Virus record (IMG/VR): IMGVR_UViG_3300045051_000909
Span: 126,001-190,000 of that record
Reading direction: 5' to 3' (one strand)
DNA length: 64,000 nucleotides
Source of the DNA: a virus
Shown here: piece after piece, positions 49,823-57,749 of the stretch
Position numbering within the stretch: position 1 is the first letter of the stretch
How the letters are laid out: the number at the start of each line of letters is the position of its first letter
Program-made: the position numbers and the translations under genes
Notes under the pieces: generated by a model
Told to the model about the DNA's origin: nothing
What the model saw: only the letters and a program-made list of their open reading frames with translations
Databases searched by the model: none

Positions 49823-50481
49823 TGTTCGACCACTTCCAACAACAAGGACGTGCTGCCGCCTTCTCAGCCTTCGGGTTGGAGAAGACCGCGATCAACTGGG
49901 GTAGCGTCGGGGCAGCCGTAAAACCGCATTTGCAGGAAATTGGTCAGGCCATGAAGCCTGACTGGTCTACCTTGCCAGGCCGCTTGCGCGAAGCCGTGAC
50001 CCCCGACTTTAAGTCTTGGCCGGGTCGGATGAAGAATTTCCTGGTAGGCAGCCCGACACAGTACTGGCATCAGTTGAAGAACAATCAGCTCTTCAACGAA
50101 GGCGGCATGTACCGCGACATGTTTAAGATGCCAGATTTCAAGAAGAGCCCTATCGGCGGTACGCTTAGTACCGCACTCAACTACGGCCTGCCTGCTCTAA
50201 GTATTTATCAGGCATCGCAGCTGCCGCCGGAGATGCGCGGTTCCGCTGTTGGCGGTACACTGGGTGGCATCATCGGCGGGTTCGCGGGTGCACCCCTAGG
50301 CGCTATTGGACAGCTCGGTGGGTCGATGTTGGCGGGCGGCTTGGGGCAATCTCTCGGATCTGCGTTTGATGACAAGTCGCAGCGTAGGTCCTGGTCTCCC
50401 TACATGGTCGCCCAGCAACAGGATCAGCCAGCACTGTCGGATCGGATGTCAGCCGTAACAGGAAGACCGACGCGGTTGTGA
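49822..50481 (+). CDS. Gly-rich, probably membrane-active virion protein
   Basis: A 219-residue protein whose ATG overlaps the preceding TGA by one base (TGATG). The start FDHFQQQGRAAAFSAFGLEKTA is the fullest form of the motif seen at 47071 and 47717. The C-terminal half has a glycine-zipper region (GSAVGGTLGGIIGGFAG, about 146-185) able to insert in membranes. Proteins like this occur among ejected or internal virion proteins of large phages; that role is an inference. Confidence 0.65.
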   Translation: MFDHFQQQGRAAAFSAFGLEKTAINWGSVGAAVKPHLQEIGQAMKPDWSTLPGRLREAVTPDFKSWPGRMKNFLVGSPTQYWHQLKNNQLFNEGGMYRDMFKMPDFKKSPIGGTLSTALNYGLPALSIYQASQLPPEMRGSAVGGTLGGIIGGFAGAPLGAIGQLGGSMLAGGLGQSLGSAFDDKSQRRSWSPYMVAQQQDQPALSDRMSAVTGRPTRL

Positions 50482-50500
50482 TGTTTTGAGTAGTTTGGCC

Positions 50501-50506
50501 TATATT
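50501..50506 (+). promoter_or_regulatory. Putative promoter element TATATT
   Basis: GGCC-TATATT lies in the 116-base gap before the gene at 50598. A second related GGCC-TATGCT lies closer to that gene, and GGCC-TACAAT precedes the next gene at 51936. These look like variants of the TATACT element. Confidence 0.4.
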
Positions 50507-50515
50507 CGTGTGGTG

Positions 50516-50596
50516 ATGGCACATCCTGCCTTCCCACTTTGCAAAACTGACAGCTCTGGCCTATGCTGCGGCCAGTTTCGGAATCGAGGAGACTGA
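50516..50596 (+). CDS. Possible 26-residue leader peptide
   Basis: An ATG 9 bases after TATATT opens a 26-codon frame with two Cys (MAHPAFPLCKTD start) that ends at TGA one base before the ATG of the next gene. There is no Shine-Dalgarno site for it. It could be a leaderless leader peptide or simply the 5' untranslated part of the next message. Confidence 0.25.
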   Translation: MAHPAFPLCKTDSSGLCCGQFRNRGD

Positions 50597-50597
50597 A

Positions 50598-51833
50598 ATG
50601 GGTCTGTTCAAGCGTGCAGCGGTCCGTGGCGTGGCCCACGAGCTTATTCGTCAGGGCGTGGTTGCGTTCCCGTCGAAGGAGGCAGCCGACGCTGCCGCTG
50701 ACGAGGTCGCTGACAAGATGCCCGAGCAGGCAGGCCCCCAGGGTCCGGGCGCCGGTCCTGAGGTGTCTGGTCCGCAGGGCCACTCTCCTGAGGAGGTCGC
50801 GGCGGTTGCTCAGAAGCTGATCGAGATCGCCCAGGCGCTGATGGCACAGGCTGGCGCTGGCGGTCCGCCCGCTGCGGCAGCGGCCAAGATGGGCGCCGAG
50901 ACGCTGTACAAGAGCGCCTCCGAAGTTGATGCCGATACCTACGGCGAGGTTGCGTCGAAGGTCGCGGTCGAGCTGATGGAGAAGGCCTCCGCCGAGGCGA
51001 AGCAGGCCGGCGCCCTCATCGAGGGTGGCGACAAGGGCAACAAGCCCGCGCAGGCTGCGAAGACTCACGAGATCGCCGCGCTGGACGAGAAGCAGCGTCC
51101 GCAGGGCACCTACCAGGTGCCGACTGGTGACAGCTCGTTGAAGACCATGCAGGGCCACATCGGTTCGCTCGAGAAGCACGACAAGCAGCCGAAGGAGAGC
51201 CCGTCCGGCGGCAACTCGCTGACCGAGGACCCGGGCAAGAAGGCGTCCGAGGCTCTCTACAGCGAGGTTCGCAAGATCGCCGGTGCTCTGATCAAGGGTG
51301 GCGACAAGGGCAATACCTTCGACCAGGCCGCGAAGACCACCGAGGTCGGCGCGCTGGACAAGAAGCAGCGCCCCGAGGAGTACGCCCATGTTGGCCAGGG
51401 CAACGCCAACTTCTCCGAGCCGCAGGCCGCTCGTGTTGGTCTTGAGAAGAAGCCGGATGTTACCCCGAGCCGCACCGTCTCGGGCAGCAACTCGGTGATT
51501 GAGGCGTCGAAGGCCGCCAGCTACTCGGCGGAGTTCCTGGCCCTCTTCAACAAGTGCGCGGCCGAGGTTGTTCCGCAGCTTCCCACGAACCTGAGTGATG
51601 AGCAGAAGGTCGCGGCCGTGCGCCACATGATGGGCATGGACGAGGGTGAGCGGGCCGAGTACATCACCTCGGTGAAGAAGGCGTCGGAGAACAAGCAGGG
51701 CGGCGACGCTGCCGAGGCTATGGCCGCGCTGAAGGGCAACGAGGAGACGAAGGAGCCGAAGAAGGAAGAGAAGGGCGAGAAGAAGAGCGCTCTCCTCGAG
51801 GAGATCAACAAGATCGCCACGGCTCAGAAGTAA
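50598..51833 (+). CDS. Ala/Lys-rich virion protein with internal duplication
   Basis: A 411-residue protein with GAGGAG upstream. An Ala-rich helical first third is followed by two related segments, GALIEGGDKGNKPAQAAKT (from about 137) and GALIKGGDKGNTFDQAAKT (from about 232). Each is followed by an LD-KKQRP-type motif, showing an internal duplication of about 95 residues. The last part is helical and ends in a Lys/Glu run. High GC and strongly biased codons suggest high expression. It lies in the virion block and has its own terminator downstream, but no family is recognised. Confidence 0.7.
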   Translation: MGLFKRAAVRGVAHELIRQGVVAFPSKEAADAAADEVADKMPEQAGPQGPGAGPEVSGPQGHSPEEVAAVAQKLIEIAQALMAQAGAGGPPAAAAAKMGAETLYKSASEVDADTYGEVASKVAVELMEKASAEAKQAGALIEGGDKGNKPAQAAKTHEIAALDEKQRPQGTYQVPTGDSSLKTMQGHIGSLEKHDKQPKESPSGGNSLTEDPGKKASEALYSEVRKIAGALIKGGDKGNTFDQAAKTTEVGALDKKQRPEEYAHVGQGNANFSEPQAARVGLEKKPDVTPSRTVSGSNSVIEASKAASYSAEFLALFNKCAAEVVPQLPTNLSDEQKVAAVRHMMGMDEGERAEYITSVKKASENKQGGDAAEAMAALKGNEETKEPKKEEKGEKKSALLEEINKIATAQK

Positions 51834-51867
51834 CTTCTCGGGCGACAACTTTACAGGCCCAGCAAAG

Positions 51868-51897
51868 GCCGCTTGGGCACTCGCCCCGGCGGCTTTT
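51868..51897 (+). terminator. Rho-independent terminator
   Basis: GCCGC (51868-51872) pairs with GCGGC (51889-51893), and inside it GGGC pairs with GCCC around a short loop. TTTT follows directly. It stands 35 bases after the stop at 51833 and before the next promoter-like TACAAT (51912-51917). Confidence 0.75.
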
Positions 51898-51935
51898 CTG
51901 GTTTCTGGGCCTACAATTGGATTGAGGAGTGACCA

Positions 51936-54626
51936 ATGCCAATGATGTCTCCCCGGACTCAGGCGATGGCGGCGCCGGCGCCTACCGGTGATCAAGCAAA
52001 GTCGATGTTCGACCAGGGCCTGTCGCAGATGGCCTATTCTGTCTTGATCACCAAGCTTCCTAGCATCAGCCAGGACGTAGTTACCTTCAAGATCCTGGAG
52101 AGCGACCCTGAGGCAGGTTCGGGTGTGGGCGCGTTCGTCCTGATGCGTCGTGGACAGACGATCTACGTTCCTGTGGTCATGGCGGAAAACCAGATCAAGC
52201 CACTCGATATCCTGTACTTCAAGGATCTCAACGTCTTCCTGCCGCTGACCAAGGAATGGCTCGAGGAGCTCGACAAGCTCTCGCTCGATGAGCTCGGCAA
52301 CGGGGTCAAGCAGCCGCAGACGCTGTCGACGGACGTGGACATCCGCAATACCGTGGTTCCGCCGACCACAGGTCGTTACAGCTACGCTTCGGAGAATGAG
52401 AAGCAGGAGCTCGCGGTGAAGCTGGCCGGCTGTGTCTTCGATGCCGCCAAGGACCAGCAAGAGCCGAAGCAGCTCTACTTGCACTTCTTGTCCCGGTCCC
52501 CCGACGCCGTGAAGCTCGCAGTAGCGCGGGTGTACGAGCAGAACAAGCCCCTGCTAAAGCTCGCAGTGAAGCACTACGGCAAGGAAGCGTTGCTCAACGC
52601 TCTCAAGGTTGCGGACTACGGCGGCAAGGTTCCGCTGAAGGGTGGCGCGCTCTACATCGCCGACAAGAACACCACGCCAGGCGAGTTCAAGGACATCTTT
52701 GGTCCCAAGGCGCCGCTGGCGTTCCAGGGCGTTGCCGTCAAGGGCTACTACGCCAAGGATGACCGGAAGGAACTCAATCGCCCGGTGCAGGTGCAGGTCT
52801 TCCGTGACCTGCACGAGCCGAAGGATGCCGGTGCGTATCGACTCTGGGGTCTAGACGGCAAGCCTACGCTTGCGCTCATCATTGGTAACCCGATCAACCT
52901 GTTTGCGGATACGCAGGGTAAGCGTGTTACGCCGCGCAACGTTCACTCGAAAACCAAGAACGACCTCCTAGCCCAGGGTGAGAACACCCTGCGCCTGCCA
53001 CACGTCGACCGCTACGTTGGGATCACCGAGGACGGCAAGCTCATCGACACCTCTCGCTTGATTGGCGAGCAGGTGGCCATGAGTGAGCTCGAGGGTTCGA
53101 AGGTCTACAAGGCCACGGTTGGCGATACCGCCGCAGCCGGACCTCGCAAGGGGCAGTTCGGTATCTTCGTGCAGCGCCGGGGCGCCAGTTTCGTCGCCAC
53201 GACGCCGCTATGGATCGAGGCGGTTAGCGAGTCCGACGGCAAGAAGATGATCGAGGTTCTCGGCGCTGGCGGCAAGAAGACGCTGCTCCTGAACCCCAAG
53301 TCGTCGCTGAGCAAGCTCGTTGTTCCTGCCCACAGCCACGTCGTCTACCTCCCGGCAGATTTCGTATTCCTCCAGGCTAAGGGCGAGGTCACTACTTCGG
53401 ACTTCTTCTCGAACCCGAAGGACATCCTGCACTGGACTCTTGACGCGCTTCATAAGGAAGGCGCAGAGCGGGTCATTGTGCGTAAGCCCTACGGCGACTC
53501 CTCCTGGCTCATTGACCGTCAGCCGGTCAACTTCGTCGACGGTCTGCGCAAGCTGGCAACCGAGAAGAACATCTCGGTTGAGGATGCTGAGGCAGCACTG
53601 AAGCAGGCCGAGGAACTCGGTGTGTTTGAGTTCTTTGTCCTCAGCCCCGCGAAGTACGAGAAGGTGGCCGCGCATCTGAAGGTGGCCGAGGGTGACAGCA
53701 AGCCGCCGAAGAAGAAGGACAGCGGTGCTGGCGGCGACCCTGCGGCGCAGGACCCGGCACAGGCAGCGATGGACCAGATGGCGATGGCGCAGGCCGCTCA
53801 GCAGCCGCAGCCGGTTGATATGGCCGTTGCCGAGCAGATGCAGAACATCCAGGGCCAGATGCTGGCGCTTCAGCAGCAGATGCAACTGCTGAACAACATC
53901 CAGCAGCGCACCCAACAGATTGCTACCGGGGGCGGCGCGGCGGGTAACCCGGCGGCGATGGCAGCGGCGATGGCAGGCCCGATGGACCCGTCTATGATGG
54001 GCGCGGGTCAGCCAGTCGGCGCGCAGGCTCCTGCTGCTCCTCCGATGCAGCCTGGTATGGCTCAGCAGCTAACCCCGATGCAGGGAGCGCCGCCGGTGCA
54101 GGGGCAACAGCCGCCGCAGCAGAGCCCTGTGATGGGCGCTGCCGCCCCGCAGCAGGGCATGGGCCAGATGGGTATGGATCCGAATGCGGCCATGCAGCAG
54201 CAGGGCATGGACCCGTCGCAGCAGCAACAGCAGCCGCCGATGGCGATGATGAATGCCGACGACGGCACTGTTGAGAGCCTGATGCAGCAGGTCAACCCCA
54301 GCTTCATGGAGCAGGCGGGCCAGCTCAATGATGCAGGGGTCTTCGACGCGGCTTCGCTGGCGACGATGGCGCAGACCCCGCAGCTCAAGGATCTGGTTGC
54401 GGCGTACATCCCGAACCTCGAGAAGTCGCTCGACAACATCGGGCGTGTACTGCTGTCGCTCTGGATGGACGAGAGCAACATCAAGGGCGACGTAGGGAAC
54501 GAGACTTTCATCGCCCTGGAAGACAATCTGCGTAACGTCTTCAAGGGAATGGGGGATCTGATTCTCAAGATCAACCAACAGTCCCTAGTCATCAAGGGGC
54601 CGACAGAGAACGCGGGTCAGGAGTAG
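51936..54626 (+). CDS. Large virion protein with Gln/Met-rich region
   Basis: An 896-residue protein with GAGGAG 7 bases before its ATG. The first 600 residues are folded and mixed alpha/beta (FVLMRRGQTIYVPVVMAEN; LWGLDGKPTLALIIGN). About 615-795 is a low-complexity stretch rich in Gln, Met, Ala, Pro and Gly, and the last 100 residues are folded and helical (ALEDNLRNVFKGMGDLILK). This pattern fits a large structural or ejected protein. No catalytic motif is seen. TACAAT (51912-51917) is a likely promoter element. The next gene starts 3 bases after its stop. Confidence 0.7.
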   Translation: MPMMSPRTQAMAAPAPTGDQAKSMFDQGLSQMAYSVLITKLPSISQDVVTFKILESDPEAGSGVGAFVLMRRGQTIYVPVVMAENQIKPLDILYFKDLNVFLPLTKEWLEELDKLSLDELGNGVKQPQTLSTDVDIRNTVVPPTTGRYSYASENEKQELAVKLAGCVFDAAKDQQEPKQLYLHFLSRSPDAVKLAVARVYEQNKPLLKLAVKHYGKEALLNALKVADYGGKVPLKGGALYIADKNTTPGEFKDIFGPKAPLAFQGVAVKGYYAKDDRKELNRPVQVQVFRDLHEPKDAGAYRLWGLDGKPTLALIIGNPINLFADTQGKRVTPRNVHSKTKNDLLAQGENTLRLPHVDRYVGITEDGKLIDTSRLIGEQVAMSELEGSKVYKATVGDTAAAGPRKGQFGIFVQRRGASFVATTPLWIEAVSESDGKKMIEVLGAGGKKTLLLNPKSSLSKLVVPAHSHVVYLPADFVFLQAKGEVTTSDFFSNPKDILHWTLDALHKEGAERVIVRKPYGDSSWLIDRQPVNFVDGLRKLATEKNISVEDAEAALKQAEELGVFEFFVLSPAKYEKVAAHLKVAEGDSKPPKKKDSGAGGDPAAQDPAQAAMDQMAMAQAAQQPQPVDMAVAEQMQNIQGQMLALQQQMQLLNNIQQRTQQIATGGGAAGNPAAMAAAMAGPMDPSMMGAGQPVGAQAPAAPPMQPGMAQQLTPMQGAPPVQGQQPPQQSPVMGAAAPQQGMGQMGMDPNAAMQQQGMDPSQQQQQPPMAMMNADDGTVESLMQQVNPSFMEQAGQLNDAGVFDAASLATMAQTPQLKDLVAAYIPNLEKSLDNIGRVLLSLWMDESNIKGDVGNETFIALEDNLRNVFKGMGDLILKINQQSLVIKGPTENAGQE

Positions 54627-54629
54627 CCG

Positions 54630-55322
54630 GTGCTGATGCCGCCCGATCATAGGTGCCTCGCTACACAGGAGGCACTCGCCAAGGGCGGCCCGGCCCCAAC
54701 CGACGCCCTGGAGGCCGCGTTGTATACGCGGCTTTCGGGGCAGCGTTGTCCTCTCGACACAGTGGCGTATGCGGCGGACCTTTACGAGAATGCGGACCAC
54801 CGGCCGGTCGTGGACGCTTTCTTTTTGGCCCGTACCGCCATGGACGAAATCTCGCGCGTGCTGAGCATCCCGCCCGCCGTGCTCGAGGTTTACCGCTACC
54901 TGTTCATGGACATGTCGGTGTTTCGCAACAAGCTTGAGGTGATCTCCTACGCACGGGACTACGAAGGTTCCCCGTACGGTAAAGAGCTCGTGCACACCGC
55001 AGTGTCTGTGGGCCCGACGTATCTGCGCTGGGCTTATGGCGACGGTGGCGGGGAGCTCGACACACGTTTCGTAATCCGCAAGACCATGATCGATGCTTAC
55101 TTCCGGGGCTTGGCGCATAAGGGTAATGCGCTTTCAAGCAATACCGCGAAGGAGGCTCTTAAGTGGTGGAGCACGGCGATTCGAAATGCCGAGAGCCTAG
55201 AGAAGATTGATCCGCACACCACCAAGGAAGCGGTGGATGAATTGCGGATGGCGTTGGAAGCGAAGGATGATACGCTGAAGCCTGAGCAGGCACCCGTCCC
55301 TATTTCCGACATCCTGCACTAG
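54630..55322 (+). CDS. Helical protein of unknown function
   Basis: A 230-residue, mostly helical protein. GTG 54630 is preferred to ATG 54636 because AGGAG lies 6 bases before it. It has aromatic-rich segments (VLEVYRYLFMDMSVFRN, about 91-107; VGPTYLRWAYGDGGGELD) and a charged C-terminus ending PISDILH. Tight spacing on both sides marks it as part of the virion operon. Such mid-size helical genes between portal and capsid often serve assembly. No family is recognised. Confidence 0.65.
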   Translation: MLMPPDHRCLATQEALAKGGPAPTDALEAALYTRLSGQRCPLDTVAYAADLYENADHRPVVDAFFLARTAMDEISRVLSIPPAVLEVYRYLFMDMSVFRNKLEVISYARDYEGSPYGKELVHTAVSVGPTYLRWAYGDGGGELDTRFVIRKTMIDAYFRGLAHKGNALSSNTAKEALKWWSTAIRNAESLEKIDPHTTKEAVDELRMALEAKDDTLKPEQAPVPISDILH

Positions 55323-55331
55323 GAGATTTCG

Positions 55332-56135
55332 ATGCCCTGGAATGAGTCTGAGTTCGTGGAGCGTGCAAAGGACATTGCTCTTCAGCACGTCACTACGAAG
55401 AAGAGCATCAATGAACTCTCTATGAAGGTTGCGCGGGAGAACTCGCTCAATCCTGACGAGATTCGTACCCTGGTGCGGCTGTCCAACGTGTCGACGTTTC
55501 AGGAGTGCTTCAAGCGCAAGAGTGACGGCGACAAGATGGTCGAATTCGACGTCGGCGATCCGGAACAGGTGATCCGGAAGTTCGCCGAGGAGGCGAGCGA
55601 AGTGCCCCAGTCCGCTAATATTTTCAATGACAAGCTGGCAGAGGAGATCCCCGATCTGATGCGGGAGAAGCGCCTCGGGCACAAGTTTGACGACGCGGAG
55701 AAGGTCGCTAGTGAGTTCGTCCCTGCGCCTGAAAAGCCGATGCGCCGGGACCTCGCTATCCTGGCGCTTCGCAAGCTCGCCGAAGACTTTAACGTAGAGC
55801 AGATTGCTGCCGGACGTCGGTGGGAGGACAAGATCGCCGCGCTCGCCCAGACGTTCAAGCGCGCCCCCGGTTACGGCCCTAAGCTCGATGACTTTGAGAA
55901 GGATGCGTACGCGGAGTTTGGACATGACGCAGTCCCGGAGCTAAAGCAGCTTTGGGCCGATCTTCGTCGCGGCGAATACGCAGAGCTCATCAATGAGAAG
56001 GTCGCTGAGCTTCAAGATCGCCGCGTCACTGAGGAGACCCCGGAGCTGGCCCTCTTGAAGGAAGCGGTTGATGCACGGCACGCTTACGTCAAGTTCCGCA
56101 ATGGCCTCGAGTGGATTAAGAAGCAGGGAGTCTGA
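55332..56135 (+). CDS. Helical protein of unknown function
   Basis: A 267-residue charged, helical protein starting 9 bases after the preceding stop with AGGAG upstream. An early segment (INELSMKVARENSLNPDEIRT) looks like a small helical DNA- or protein-binding unit. The later KLDDFEKDAYAEFGHDAVPE repeats the Ala, Phe-Gly pattern of its neighbours. It ends WIKKQGV one base before the next GTG. Virion or assembly role by position only. Confidence 0.65.
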   Translation: MPWNESEFVERAKDIALQHVTTKKSINELSMKVARENSLNPDEIRTLVRLSNVSTFQECFKRKSDGDKMVEFDVGDPEQVIRKFAEEASEVPQSANIFNDKLAEEIPDLMREKRLGHKFDDAEKVASEFVPAPEKPMRRDLAILALRKLAEDFNVEQIAAGRRWEDKIAALAQTFKRAPGYGPKLDDFEKDAYAEFGHDAVPELKQLWADLRRGEYAELINEKVAELQDRRVTEETPELALLKEAVDARHAYVKFRNGLEWIKKQGV

Positions 56136-56136
56136 A

Positions 56137-57060
56137 GTGCGTAATCCTATCTTCCAGAAGATGGTGGAAGACGCCTTTGAAAAGAATGCTTGGCCGTTTG
56201 ATCCGGGCCAAGTTGCTGCAAGCATGCCCGCTGATTCTGCGCATGTTGCGAATAATATTCACCGTGGAGAGCAGATCTTCTCGGGTGCTAAGCGTGTTCT
56301 AGGCGAGACGATCCCTGAGGCGTTTCACCTTGGCGGAAGCATCATCAACAAGGTGCTTGCGCCAGCAGGCACATCAGGCTTGCGTGCGCTGGGTTCAGCA
56401 GGGCAGTATCTACGCCAGAATCCGAATCTTATGCGCTTGGGCATCGGGACGGCTGTCGCGGCGCCTATACTTTGGAACGCATTCCACTCGTCCCAGCAGA
56501 AGAACGAGAAGGATCTGATGGCCATGAATCGCGACCCCAGCCGAGTCATTACTGCAAGCATCGACGAGTTTCTCGAGAAGAAGGCCGATCAGATGGGCTT
56601 CGGCTTCAACGGTCTGGGCGTGGCCGCTGTGCCGAAGTACTCTCTTGGCGGTATTCCAGGGGAAGTGCACAACAACGCTATCAAGAGCTTCCAGGAAGGC
56701 TTCGGCGGCGGGATCGGTAAGGGCGTTGCTGACCGCATCTTCTCGGGACTGGGCAGCCTGGTTGGCTCAATCCGCGATTCGGTGATCACTAATCCGGCTC
56801 GTCAGAAGATGGTCGAGTCGCTGATTCGAAGCGATCCGAGCGTTCACGATTTCGTCAACAACCACCCCGAAGGGCGCACGATGATCATGGAGGCGTTCGG
56901 TACGATGGTACGCTTTGCCCCGACGCTTTCTACGGATATCAATGCGGTTCGCTCGTTCCTTCGTGAAGTGGCGATCACTGGCTCGGGCGTCAACTACGCC
57001 ACCATCAAGAACCTCATCGAAACCGAGAAGACGCTCACGGGCGGCTTCAGCAGGAAGTAA
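56137..57060 (+). CDS. Virion-associated protein with possible membrane-active segment
   Basis: A 307-residue protein from GTG 56137, with GGGAG 6 bases upstream; an in-frame ATG at 56068 lies deep in the preceding gene. The N-terminus (NPIFQKMVEDAFEKNAW) carries the Phe/Glu-Lys/Ala pattern of its neighbours. A hydrophobic helix (RLGIGTAVAAPILWNAF, about 110-127) and a Gly-rich GFGGGIGKGVADRIFSGLGSL (in two parts, GFGGGIGKGV and FSGLGSL, about 190-210) may contact membranes. No family is recognised. Confidence 0.65.
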   Translation: MRNPIFQKMVEDAFEKNAWPFDPGQVAASMPADSAHVANNIHRGEQIFSGAKRVLGETIPEAFHLGGSIINKVLAPAGTSGLRALGSAGQYLRQNPNLMRLGIGTAVAAPILWNAFHSSQQKNEKDLMAMNRDPSRVITASIDEFLEKKADQMGFGFNGLGVAAVPKYSLGGIPGEVHNNAIKSFQEGFGGGIGKGVADRIFSGLGSLVGSIRDSVITNPARQKMVESLIRSDPSVHDFVNNHPEGRTMIMEAFGTMVRFAPTLSTDINAVRSFLREVAITGSGVNYATIKNLIETEKTLTGGFSRK

Positions 57061-57075
57061 TTTAGCGAGGCGACC

Positions 57076-57303
57076 ATGGCAATCGAAGTTCCCGAGATCA
57101 ATGTTCAGGTGCCGGAGGAGGTCAAGGAGGCGATTCGCGTCCACGGCTTCCACAAGGTCGCAGGTGCGCTTTACGGGGTCGATTTCGACAACGAGCGCGC
57201 GCTCTACGAGTACATCGGCACCAAGCTCGCGATGCAGCTAATTCAGGACACGGCCATCAAGACCGGCCTTGCAGCGCTCGAGGGGCTGAAGGAGACGAAG
57301 TAA
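57076..57303 (+). CDS. Small protein of unknown function
   Basis: A 75-residue protein with GCGAGGCG before its ATG. A beta-like start (IEVPEINVQVPEEV) is followed by two helices (LYEYIGTKLAMQLIQDTAIK). Its last base overlaps the ATG of the next gene. Likely a small virion or assembly factor. Confidence 0.6.
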   Translation: MAIEVPEINVQVPEEVKEAIRVHGFHKVAGALYGVDFDNERALYEYIGTKLAMQLIQDTAIKTGLAALEGLKETK

Positions 57304-57749
57304 TGAATCCCGCTTACGCCGATCTTTGGGCAGCGCTGAAGATGGGCGCCAGCCTCGAGAAGTGGGCCTCCGCTGAGGACCGCGAGGTTGCAACGCGCAG
57401 CCAGGTCGAGAACGCGAAGCTGTGCGACAGCGTCATCGAGCGCGCGCTCAAGGTAGCCTCTGAGCAATTCCCCCAGCGCACTTTACTCGGTAAAGAAGCC
57501 GGGGTTGCCGCGATGACTCAGCTAGTTCTGTCGCTGCGCGACACGCATGCAGCCACAGGCGAGAAGCTAGCCGCAGCACCTGAGGCCGTTGCTGATGGCC
57601 TCATCAAGCTCGCCACTGCTGTTTTCACGGATCTTGTCATTTCGGAACAGCTGACGAAGCTCTCCGGCGATGAAGCGCAGAAGGCGCGCATGACGCAACT
57701 GCTCGGCCGTGAATACATGGTCGAGGCGATTAGGAGCCTCCTTGCGTAA
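57303..57749 (+). CDS. Helical protein of unknown function upstream of protease
   Basis: A 148-residue Ala/Leu-rich helical protein overlapping its neighbours at both ends (1 base and 8 bases). It carries the KMGASLEKWASAEDREVA segment and a terminal LLGREYMVEAIRSLLA helix. Its place directly before the prohead protease and its composition suggest an assembly or core protein. No family is recognised. Confidence 0.6.
   Translation: MNPAYADLWAALKMGASLEKWASAEDREVATRSQVENAKLCDSVIERALKVASEQFPQRTLLGKEAGVAAMTQLVLSLRDTHAATGEKLAAAPEAVADGLIKLATAVFTDLVISEQLTKLSGDEAQKARMTQLLGREYMVEAIRSLLA

Noticed and set aside
50424-52484. 686-codon minus-strand frame over virion genes
   Set aside because: It spans two co-directional plus-strand genes, their terminator and promoter region, and has Leu/Arg/His-rich shadow composition.
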